In this document: positions 7,623 to 14,848 of the stretch, in pieces
Layout of the letters: each line of letters begins with the position of its first letter
Position numbering within the stretch: position 1 is the stretch's first letter
NCBI RefSeq assembly: GCF_012911875.1
Contig: NZ_JAAXKZ010000049.1
Span: 1 to 39,251 of the forward strand
Direction of reading: 5' to 3'
DNA: 39,251 bases
Source of the DNA: Pseudonocardia bannensis
GTDB taxonomy: Bacteria > Actinomycetota > Actinomycetes > Mycobacteriales > Pseudonocardiaceae
Translations under genes and position numbers: made by a program
The notes under the pieces: generated by a model
Told to the model about the DNA's origin: nothing
Database searches by the model: none
The model's input: only the letters and a program-made list of their open reading frames with translations

Positions 7623-8809
7623 TCGTCGACGGTTCCGGGGTCCGCGGCGGCGGGCGCAGCGGTGACCCGCTCGAGGTGACCGGGCGGACCTGCGTCGAGT
7701 TCGCCGCCCTGCTGCGCCGCAGGGGCCTCGTCATCGGTCCGGAGCAGACGACGGCGTTCTACTCCGCGTTGCACCTGCTCGAGCGTCCCGGCCTGCGCGA
7801 GATCTACCTCGCCGGCCGGGCCGTGCTGGTCACCCAGCGCAACCAGTACCCCGTCTACGACGCGACGTTCGTCGAGTTCTTCGGCCCGCCCGCCGTCGAC
7901 GACCACGGGCTGCCCCCGCTGCCGCCCCCCGCGGTCCCGACGAGCATCGTGGAGCGTGAGGCCGACAATTCGGGCACCCCCAGCGCGAAGGCCGCCGACC
8001 GGGTGGAGGAGCAGGCCGACGAGGCCAGGCTGGTGCCCAGCGACCTCCAGGTGCTCAAGGCCAAGTCGTTCGCCCTGATGAGCCCCGAGGAGCGGCGCAA
8101 GGCCGCCGCGCTGATCAAGCGGCTGAGCCCGGAGTTGCCGCGGCGCCGTGGGCGGCGGCGCGAGCCGGCCGCCTCCGGCCCGCACCTCGACGTGCGCGGG
8201 CTGCTGCGGGCGGCCCTGCCGACCGACGGCGAGCCCATGCGGCTGCCCCGGCGCCGGGTGCCCTCCCGCGAGCGGCCGCTGACCCTGGTGATCGACGTGT
8301 CCGGCTCGATGGGCCCCTACGCCCTGGCGCTGTTGCGCTTCGGCCACGCGATGCTGCACGCCGGGCACCACGTGGAGGTGTTCACCGCCGGTGTGCACCT
8401 GACCCGGATCACCGAGTCGCTGCGCCGTTCCTCCGTCGACGCCGCGCTGCGCCGCATCGGCACCGATGTCGACGACTGGGACGGCGGCACCCTGCTGGGC
8501 TCGTCGATGCGTGAGTTGATCGACCGCTTCGGCGCGCACTCCGCCGTGCGCGGTGCGCTGGTCGTCGTCTGTTCGGACGGCCTGGACCGCGACGACCCGG
8601 AGACGCTGGGCACGGCGATGCGCAACCTCGCCCGGCGGGCGCACCGGGTGGTGTGGCTCAACCCGCTCAAGGGCGACCCCCGCTACCGGCCGCTGGCCCG
8701 CGGGATGGCGGCCGCGCTGCCGCACGTGGACGTCTTCCTCGCCGGGCACAACCTGGTGAGCTTCGAGGAGATGTGTGCGGCGTTGACCGCCCGTCGGACG
8801 GCGGCATAG
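7619..8809 (+). CDS. VWA-domain protein, CoxE-like
   Basis: This 396-residue protein has a C-terminal von Willebrand factor A domain. The metal-ion-dependent adhesion motif DVSGSM is at residues 226-231, a Thr in DGGTLLGSS is the likely second metal contact, and VVCSDGLDRDDP is the third. The N-terminal half is the variable region seen in CoxE proteins. MoxR ATPases and VWA proteins act as pairs in protein or cofactor remodelling, and this one is coupled to the CoxD-like ATPase. Start GTG 7619 is supported by the overlap with the ATPase stop and by the family's usual length; the open frame continues upstream but there it is the shadow of the ATPase gene. Confidence 0.87.
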   Translation: MIVDGSGVRGGGRSGDPLEVTGRTCVEFAALLRRRGLVIGPEQTTAFYSALHLLERPGLREIYLAGRAVLVTQRNQYPVYDATFVEFFGPPAVDDHGLPPLPPPAVPTSIVEREADNSGTPSAKAADRVEEQADEARLVPSDLQVLKAKSFALMSPEERRKAAALIKRLSPELPRRRGRRREPAASGPHLDVRGLLRAALPTDGEPMRLPRRRVPSRERPLTLVIDVSGSMGPYALALLRFGHAMLHAGHHVEVFTAGVHLTRITESLRRSSVDAALRRIGTDVDDWDGGTLLGSSMRELIDRFGAHSAVRGALVVVCSDGLDRDDPETLGTAMRNLARRAHRVVWLNPLKGDPRYRPLARGMAAALPHVDVFLAGHNLVSFEEMCAALTARRTAA

Positions 8810-10033
8810 GTGGCCGCCACCGGCCCGGACGCGGGAGTGGGGGCCTCGGGACCCCGCGCTGCGTCCGGGTTCTGGGTCGTGACGTTCGCGTTCGTCGTCG
8901 TGATGTCCTTCGCGACGGTGCCGACGCCGCTCTACGTGCTCTACGAGGCGCGTGACGGCTACTCCGCCGCCACCATGACGGTCGTCTTCGCCGCCTACGC
9001 CCTGGGCGTGCTGGTCAGCCTGTTCCTGCTCGGCCACCTGTCCGACCAGCTCGGCCGGCGCCGGATGCTGATCCCGTCGGTGCTGGTCAGCGCGGTGTCC
9101 GCGGTGCTGTTCCTGGTGTGGCCGACGCTGCCCGGGTTGCTGGTCGCGCGCGTGCTCTCCGGCGTCTCGGTCGGGATGGCCACCTCCACGTCGATGGCCT
9201 ACCTCGCCGAACTGCACGCCGCGGCCCGCCCCGGGGCGAGCAACCGGCGTGCCAACGTGGTCGCCACCGCCGCCAACCTGGGCGGACTCGGGCTGGGCCC
9301 GCTCGTCGCCGGGGTACTCGCCGACCTCGCACCGCATCCGCTCGAGGTGCCGTACGCGGTCTACCTGGGGTTGTTACTGCTCGCTGCGCTGCTGCTGCTC
9401 CGGGTCCCCGAGACGGTCCGGGTCATCGGGCTGCGCGAGGGGTACCGCCCGCAGCGGATCGCGGTCCCACCCGGCCGGCGCGCCCGGTTCGCGGCCGCGG
9501 CGTTCGCGGCGATCGTCGGGTTCTCGCTGTTCGGGCTGTTCGCCGCGCTCGGACCGGCGTTCGTGGCCGGCGTGCTGCACGAGTCGTCACACACCCTGGG
9601 CGGCCTTCCCACGGCGCTGACCTTCGGCACGGCCGCGCTCGCCCAGTCGCTGGTGCGCGATCCGACGCGCCGCCGGACCAGCCTGCTCGGGTTCGCGGCC
9701 CTGCCGGCCGGGCTCGTGATCGTGCTCGCCGGGGCGTGGGCGCAGGTGCTGCCGCTGTTCCTGCTGGGGGAGGTCGTCGTCGGCGCCGGCGCGGGGCTCG
9801 TGTTCGCCGCGGCCGTCGCGGTGGTGGCCTCGAGCGCGCCGCCGGAGAACCGCGCCGAGGCGCTCGCGGCGCTGTTCCTCGCCGCGTACGCCGGGTTGAC
9901 CATGCCGGTGCTCGGCCTCGGCCTGGCGATCGGCTACGTCGCCCTGCCCGTCGCCCTGACGGCGTTCGCCGCCGTGGCCGCCGTCGCGGCGGCCGCGACA
10001 GCCTGGGCCGTCCTCCGCACCAGAAACACCTGA
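8810..10033 (+). CDS. Major facilitator superfamily transporter
   Basis: This is a 407-residue membrane transporter with about 12 predicted transmembrane segments. The loop after the second helix carries the MFS signature GHLSDQLGRRRM. The GTG start at 8810 directly abuts the TAG stop of the VWA gene (8807-8809) and no ribosome site is visible, so it is probably translated by coupling or reinitiation. The position suggests uptake or export of the substrate of the molybdenum hydroxylase/monooxygenase genes, but the substrate cannot be read from sequence. Confidence 0.85.
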   Translation: MAATGPDAGVGASGPRAASGFWVVTFAFVVVMSFATVPTPLYVLYEARDGYSAATMTVVFAAYALGVLVSLFLLGHLSDQLGRRRMLIPSVLVSAVSAVLFLVWPTLPGLLVARVLSGVSVGMATSTSMAYLAELHAAARPGASNRRANVVATAANLGGLGLGPLVAGVLADLAPHPLEVPYAVYLGLLLLAALLLLRVPETVRVIGLREGYRPQRIAVPPGRRARFAAAAFAAIVGFSLFGLFAALGPAFVAGVLHESSHTLGGLPTALTFGTAALAQSLVRDPTRRRTSLLGFAALPAGLVIVLAGAWAQVLPLFLLGEVVVGAGAGLVFAAAVAVVASSAPPENRAEALAALFLAAYAGLTMPVLGLGLAIGYVALPVALTAFAAVAAVAAAATAWAVLRTRNT

Positions 10034-10120
10034 CCCGCCCCGACCAGCTACCAGCTCACGCGTTGTGGGGCCTTGACGCGGTGGGGGTGGGCAGTGGGCG
10101 CGTTTGCAGCGGATGTGCGA

Positions 10121-10160
10121 CGGCGCGGGCCGTGCCCGGAGTGGGGCACGGCCCGCGCCG
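10121..10160. terminator. Bidirectional hairpin between transporter and boxB
   Basis: A perfect 17-base-pair stem (10121-10137 with 10144-10160) has a six-base loop. It lies between two convergent genes, 87 bases after the transporter stop and nine bases beyond the end of boxB, so it can serve both. There is no T-run on either side. Confidence 0.7.
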
Positions 10161-10169
10161 GGCGGGGGG

Positions 10170-11582
10170 TCAGGCCAGGTGGACGTACTCGTAGTCGAAC
10201 GGCTGCCCGTTGATGCCGTTGGACGGCGGGGCGATCCAGCCCGCGATCTTGCCGGGCTCGTAGACGGGGCGCATCAGCGAGCGGACGTGGGTCTTGTCGA
10301 CCTCGCTCGGCAGCCAGGAGTCCTTCTTCGCCTCCCACTGCTCCTTGGTCATCAACTGCCCGCTCGGGGACACGTACTGGTCGGCGAACAGGCCGACGTC
10401 GCGGTTGAACCCGACGTGCGGAAGCGTCAGGGTGCGGTCCACCCCGGCGTTCTCCAACACGCGGTTCCAGCGCTTCATGCCGCTCTGGCAGTCCTTGACG
10501 TACTCGTTGCGCAGGTCGTGGTTGAGCGCGAGTAGCGCCGGCACCTCGTTGGTGGTGATCTCCCCGTCCTTGACGAGGTCGACGTACGCCGAGTCCTCGG
10601 TGAGCACGTGGTCGTCGCGGCGGCGCTCCTCCTGCCAGCGGCCCTTCAGGCCCGCGGTGAAGTAGTTGGCCGCGTTCGTGGACTGCTCGGAGCCGAACAG
10701 GTCCAGCGACACCGAGTAGTGGAAGTTGATGTAGCGCTGGATGACGTCGAGCGGGATGCCGCCGTGCGGGCCGACGTCGTCGGTGTCGTGCTCGCGCATC
10801 AGCTCCGCGGTACGGGCCACCACGCGGTCGACACCGGTGGTGCCGACGAACATGTGGTGTGCCTCCTCCTTGAGCATGAACTCACACGTCCGCGACAGCG
10901 GGTCGAAGGCGGACTCCTTCAGCGTCCCGAGCTGGTACTTGCCGTCCCGGTCGGTGAAGTAGGTGAACATGAAGAACGACAGCCAGTCCGGGGTCTCCTC
11001 GTTGAACGCGCCGAGGATCCGCGGGGAGTCGAGGTCACCGGAGTTGCGGTGCAGCAGCGCCTCGGCCTCCTCGCGGCCGTTGCGGCCGAAGTAGGCGTGC
11101 AGCAGGTACACCATCGCCCAGAGGTGACGGCCCTCCTCCACATTGACCTGGAACAGGTTGCGCAGGTCGTACAGGCTCGGCGCGGTCTCACCGAGGCGGC
11201 GCTGCTGCTCGACCGAGGCGGGCTCGGTGTCGCCCTGGATGACGATCAGGCGCTGCAGGTCGGCGCGGTACTCGCCGGGGACCTGCTGCCAGACCGGCTC
11301 GCCCTTCTGCTCGCCGAACGCGATCCGGCGGTCGTCGCCCCGCTCGGCGAGGAACACGCCCCAGCGGTACTCCTCCATCGCGACGTGACCGAACTGGGCC
11401 CAGCCCTCGCGGCCGACGTCGACCGCGGTGCGCAGGTAGACGTCCTGCGTCGGGACGGCCGGGCCCATCGTCTTCCACCAGTTGAGGAAGTTCGGCTGCC
11501 ACGACTCCAGCGCGCGCTGCAGCTTCCGATCGCCGGCGAGATCGACGTTGTTCGGGATCTTCTCGGTGTAATCAATCGACAT
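10170..11582 (-). CDS. boxB: Benzoyl-CoA 2,3-epoxidase oxygenase subunit BoxB
   Basis: This 470-residue diiron oxygenase converts benzoyl-CoA to 2,3-epoxybenzoyl-CoA with O2 and electrons from the BoxA reductase. The length matches the family. Diiron-type motifs are E120, EEGRH at 149-153 and EEAHH at 239-243, with D211 in FTDRDGK; these agree with the metal-ligand positions I recall for the characterised enzyme. It starts at ATG 11582, only 16 bases after boxC, so the two are cotranscribed. The usual electron donor gene boxA is not present anywhere in the window, so the reductase must be encoded elsewhere or replaced. Confidence 0.95.
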   Translation of the reverse strand: MSIDYTEKIPNNVDLAGDRKLQRALESWQPNFLNWWKTMGPAVPTQDVYLRTAVDVGREGWAQFGHVAMEEYRWGVFLAERGDDRRIAFGEQKGEPVWQQVPGEYRADLQRLIVIQGDTEPASVEQQRRLGETAPSLYDLRNLFQVNVEEGRHLWAMVYLLHAYFGRNGREEAEALLHRNSGDLDSPRILGAFNEETPDWLSFFMFTYFTDRDGKYQLGTLKESAFDPLSRTCEFMLKEEAHHMFVGTTGVDRVVARTAELMREHDTDDVGPHGGIPLDVIQRYINFHYSVSLDLFGSEQSTNAANYFTAGLKGRWQEERRRDDHVLTEDSAYVDLVKDGEITTNEVPALLALNHDLRNEYVKDCQSGMKRWNRVLENAGVDRTLTLPHVGFNRDVGLFADQYVSPSGQLMTKEQWEAKKDSWLPSEVDKTHVRSLMRPVYEPGKIAGWIAPPSNGINGQPFDYEYVHLA

Positions 11583-11598
11583 TGCTGGTCATCCCTAC

Positions 11599-13332
11599 TC
11601 AGACTCGCCTGCGGTCGAAGTCGGCCTTGCGGCCGGTGCCGTACTTGCGCAGCGCCCCCTCCGGGCCGGAGGCGTTGGGGCGCACGAAGATCCAGTTCTG
11701 CCAGGCCGTGAGCCGGGAGAAGATCCGCGACTCCATGGTCTCCGGGCCGACGAACCGGTGGTTGGCCTCCATGCCGGTGAGCGCGTCCGGGGACAGCGAC
11801 GCGCGCTCCTCCAGCATGATCCGGATCTCGTCGTCCCAGTCGATGTCGTCCGGGGCGTCGGTGACCAGCCCCAGGTCCATCGCCTCCCGCGCCGAGATCC
11901 GGCGGCCGACCTCCTGGCGCAGCTTGGCGACGTGGTCGTCGTCGCCGTAGAACCGCGACGCCAGCCGGGGCAGGCCGTTGCCCATCGGGAACGCGCCGAA
12001 GTTCGACTCGCTCAGCACGATCTGGGCCTCGTCGCCCTGCTCACCCGCCTCCTCGTCGAGGGTGCCGTCGAGCATGTACTGCCGGTCGCAGGCCAGCGCG
12101 AGCTCCAGCAGCGCACCGGCGAAGCACGAGCCCGGCTCGATCAGCGCGATCAGCGACCGCGAGGTGACGTCGAGGCGCTTGAGCACCCGCTTGAAGTAGT
12201 GCCGGATCTCGTTGACCAGCCAGTCGTCCCCGGAGTGCTCGGCGATGATCCGCTCGAACGCCAGCGCGTCCTCGACGTCGCCCTTCGTGCGGATGATCCA
12301 GGTGCCGAGCTCGAGCTCGTTGGCCCGCAGCCGCAGGATCAGGTCGTCGAGCTCGCGGGTCATGGCCAGCGGCCAGAAGTCCGCGCCCAGCTCGTGGACA
12401 CGCTCCAGCGACTCGGGCACCCCGCCCGACGGGCCGTGGACGGTGATCTCCACCAGGCCCTGCGCGCGGTCGAAGGCCGCGCTCACGTGCCGGTAGGTGA
12501 TGCCGTCGTCGGTCTCCTCGCGCTGCAGCGGGGGCAGCGTGATGCCGCGGGCACCGGCCGGACGCGACGAACGGGCGGCCGCCTCGGCGGCCCGCTCGCG
12601 GACCGTCTCGTCCCAGGCGCGCTTCGGGACGGTCTCGTCGACGAGCTTCCACTCGACGGCCTGGCGGCCGCGGATCCCCTCGGACTTCGTGGCGAACACG
12701 TCGGCCCGGTCCTTGCGCACCTTGCGCTTGTCGATGACCCGGGTCAGCCCGCCGGTGCCGGGCAGCACGCCCAGCAGCGGCACCTCCGGCAGCGAGACCG
12801 CCGAGGAGTTGTCGTCGATCAGCAGGATCTGCTCGCAGGCCAGCGCCAGCTCGTAACCGCCGCCCGCCGCGGTGCCGTTGACCGCGGCGATGTAGGTCTG
12901 GCCCGAGCTCGTGGTGGCGTCCTCGATGCCGTTGCGCGTCTCGTTGGTGAACTTGCAGAAGTTCACCTTCCACGGGTGCGAGCTCTGGGCGAGCATCCGA
13001 ATGTTCGCGCCGGCGCAGAAGTTGCGGTCCTTGCCGCTGGTCACGACGACGGCACGCACCTCGGGGTGCTCGAAACGCAGCCGCTGGGTGGCGTCGTAGA
13101 GCTCGATGTCCACCCCTAGGTCGTAGGAGTTCATCTTCAGCTCGTAGCCGGGCACCAGGCCCGCGGTCTCGTCGATGTCGAGCCGCAGGTACGCGACCCC
13201 GGTCTCGGCGGCGCCGTCGAGGTCGAGGGTCCAGTGCTTGTACGACGCCGGGTCTGTGTCGAAGGAGATCTTCGGGATCTCGGCTGCGTCCGGGTCGGTG
13301 GGACCCGCCGCGGCGTTTTCGGTGGTGGTCAT
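11599..13332 (-). CDS. boxC: 2,3-epoxybenzoyl-CoA dihydrolase BoxC
   Basis: This 577-residue enoyl-CoA hydratase/isomerase-superfamily enzyme has two crotonase-like halves. It opens the epoxidised ring of 2,3-epoxybenzoyl-CoA hydrolytically, releasing formate and 3,4-dehydroadipyl-CoA semialdehyde. Crotonase features are visible: the oxyanion-hole type segment NFCAGANIRML and the second conserved stretch NGTAAGGGYELALACE. The length is as expected for BoxC. ATG 13332 has AGGAGG eight bases upstream. A promoter with TAGAGT (13379-13374) and an upstream TTCTAC element precedes it and is shared in layout with the benzoate-CoA ligase promoter. Confidence 0.95.
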   Translation of the reverse strand: MTTTENAAAGPTDPDAAEIPKISFDTDPASYKHWTLDLDGAAETGVAYLRLDIDETAGLVPGYELKMNSYDLGVDIELYDATQRLRFEHPEVRAVVVTSGKDRNFCAGANIRMLAQSSHPWKVNFCKFTNETRNGIEDATTSSGQTYIAAVNGTAAGGGYELALACEQILLIDDNSSAVSLPEVPLLGVLPGTGGLTRVIDKRKVRKDRADVFATKSEGIRGRQAVEWKLVDETVPKRAWDETVRERAAEAAARSSRPAGARGITLPPLQREETDDGITYRHVSAAFDRAQGLVEITVHGPSGGVPESLERVHELGADFWPLAMTRELDDLILRLRANELELGTWIIRTKGDVEDALAFERIIAEHSGDDWLVNEIRHYFKRVLKRLDVTSRSLIALIEPGSCFAGALLELALACDRQYMLDGTLDEEAGEQGDEAQIVLSESNFGAFPMGNGLPRLASRFYGDDDHVAKLRQEVGRRISAREAMDLGLVTDAPDDIDWDDEIRIMLEERASLSPDALTGMEANHRFVGPETMESRIFSRLTAWQNWIFVRPNASGPEGALRKYGTGRKADFDRRRV

Positions 13333-13373
13333 GTCGGGAGCCTCCTGCGCTCGGGCGCGGTGGGTTGCCCGTC

Positions 13374-13413
13374 ACTCTACAACACTACTGCGCAACGGGA
13401 CAGTGATGTAGAA
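13374..13413 (-). promoter_or_regulatory. boxCB promoter/operator with TTCTAC-N27-GTAGAG layout
   Basis: Read on the minus strand, TTCTAC (13413-13408) is followed after exactly 27 bases by GTAGAG (13380-13375), whose TAGAGT (13379-13374) is a good -10 box about 41 bases before the boxC start codon. No good -35 is seen (GTCCCG at the proper distance). The wider inverted repeat TCTACAnCACT (13376-13386 against 13402-13412) matches at 10 of 11 positions. Binding of an activator or repressor is inferred. Confidence 0.55.
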
Positions 13414-13438
13414 CGTCGATCAGGACGGCCGGGCGCGC

Positions 13439-13882
13439 TCAGCGCGTCCCGCCGTCCGTGACCCGCTTGCGCAGCTCGCCCACGTCGTTGGGGGTGAAAC
13501 CGCGGGCGGCCAGCCAGGACGTGACCGACTCGGGGTCCGGGTGGCCGCGGGGGACGACGTTGTAGATGTAGTTGAGGTGCCGCTCGCCGGCCTCGCGCTC
13601 GAGGTGGCCGAGGATGAACGACCCGATGCCGGACGAACGTCGCTCCGGGTCGACCAGCACCAGGATCTCGGCGTCGCCCCAGGAGTCGTCGAGCCGGCCG
13701 TAACCCACGACCCTGCCGTCCTCCTCGACCCGCCACCACTCGTCCCCCAGCGCGTCGCCCTCGCTCGGGGAGCCGAACCCGAACAACCCCGGGGCGAGGC
13801 CGCCGAGCACCCGGGTCTTGTCGGCGTCCCAGGTGGCGGGGGTCTCGCGGATCCATCGGACCGATGTCTGCTGGGTCGTCAT
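13439..13882 (-). CDS. GNAT-family acetyltransferase-like protein of the box cluster
   Basis: This 147-residue protein has a GNAT-type core. VVGYGRLDDSW is the central strand region and VDPERRSSGIGSFILGHL is the acetyl-CoA binding motif A (R/Q-x-x-G-x-G/A-like), with a C-terminal RGFTP segment. ATG 13882 follows a strong GAGGAGG site. It lies between the 3-hydroxyacyl-CoA dehydrogenase (87-base gap) and boxC, all on one strand. Its acceptor is unknown. In a CoA-thioester pathway it might act on free CoA esters or on a protein lysine, for example regulating the acyl-CoA ligase, but this is speculation. Confidence 0.75.
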   Translation of the reverse strand: MTTQQTSVRWIRETPATWDADKTRVLGGLAPGLFGFGSPSEGDALGDEWWRVEEDGRVVGYGRLDDSWGDAEILVLVDPERRSSGIGSFILGHLEREAGERHLNYIYNVVPRGHPDPESVTSWLAARGFTPNDVGELRKRVTDGGTR

Positions 13883-13969
13883 GCAGGCCTCCTCGCCGGT
13901 GTCGCGCACTCCTGAGTCTGTCGGGCCCCCGACGGCGGCGCAGCACGGAGCCGACGCCGGATACGCGGG

Positions 13970-14848
13970 TCAGTCCGGTGCGGGCCAGTCGTAGAACCCG
14001 CGTCCGGTCTTACGCCCCAACTCGCCCGCCGCGACCTTGTCCACGAGCAGTTGCGGCGGGTCGAACCGGTCGCCGTAGGTCTTCGCCAGGTTGCGTGCGA
14101 CGTCGAGCCGGACGTCGAGACCGACCAGGTCGGTGAGCCGCAGCGGGCCCATCGGATGCCGGTAGCCCAGCTCCATCGCCCGGTCGATGTCGGCCGCCGC
14201 CGCCACGCCGTCGGCGAGCATGCGGATCGCTTCCAGACCCAGGGCGATGCCGAGCCGGCTGGTGGCGAACCCCGGCGCGTCGCGCACCACGATCGTCTCC
14301 TTGCCGACCAGCTCGGCGGCGGCCCGCGCGGCGTCGATCTGCTCGGGGGCGGTGGCCGGGGAGTGCACGATCTCGATCAACGGCATCGACCAGACCGGGT
14401 TGAAGAAGTGCAGGCCGAGGAAGTCGGCCGGCCGGTCCAGGTCCGCGCCCAGCTCGCTGATCGGCAGCCCACTGGTGTTCGACGCCAGCAGCCGGGGGGA
14501 GCGCCGCTCGGCCGCGGCCAGCACCGCCCGCTTGAGCTCCATCCGCTCGGGCACGGACTCGACGATCAGGTCGAGGCCCTCCGGCAGCTCCGCGACGTCG
14601 GCCACCACGGTCAGCCGGTCCGGCACCCCCTGCGCCACCGCGGCGTCGAGCCTGCCGCGCTCGGCGGCCCGGGCGGCCTGGGTCGCGGCCGTGCGCAGCG
14701 CAGCCCGGGCACGTTCGCCATCGGGCTCGACGACGGTCACCTCCGCGCCGGCGGCGGCGAAGACATAGGCGATCCCGGTGCCCATCGTGCCCGCGCCGAC
14801 GACGCCGATCCGCCCGCCGGCCCGCTGCGCCGCAACGGGTTCGCTCAT
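13970..14848 (-). CDS. 3-hydroxyacyl-CoA dehydrogenase, probably 3-hydroxyadipyl-CoA type
   Basis: This 292-residue NAD-dependent dehydrogenase has the N-terminal Rossmann motif GVVGAGTMGTGIA (residues about 15-27), the substrate/catalytic segment SNTSGLPISEL, the catalytic-His region GLHFFNPV, and a C-terminal helical domain ending GRKTGRGFYDW. This is the full single-function family layout (PaaH/Hbd-like). It overlaps the benzoate-CoA ligase stop by four bases, so the two are coupled. In the box pathway it would oxidise 3-hydroxyadipyl-CoA to 3-oxoadipyl-CoA before thiolysis. The family also includes 3-hydroxybutyryl-CoA dehydrogenases, so the assignment of substrate rests on context. Confidence 0.88.
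   Translation of the reverse strand: MSEPVAAQRAGGRIGVVGAGTMGTGIAYVFAAAGAEVTVVEPDGERARAALRTAATQAARAAERGRLDAAVAQGVPDRLTVVADVAELPEGLDLIVESVPERMELKRAVLAAAERRSPRLLASNTSGLPISELGADLDRPADFLGLHFFNPVWSMPLIEIVHSPATAPEQIDAARAAAELVGKETIVVRDAPGFATSRLGIALGLEAIRMLADGVAAAADIDRAMELGYRHPMGPLRLTDLVGLDVRLDVARNLAKTYGDRFDPPQLLVDKVAAGELGRKTGRGFYDWPAPD

Noticed and set aside
7316..9337. A 673-codon open frame antisense to the ATPase, VWA and transporter genes
   Set aside because: It crosses three well supported genes and has shadow-type composition.
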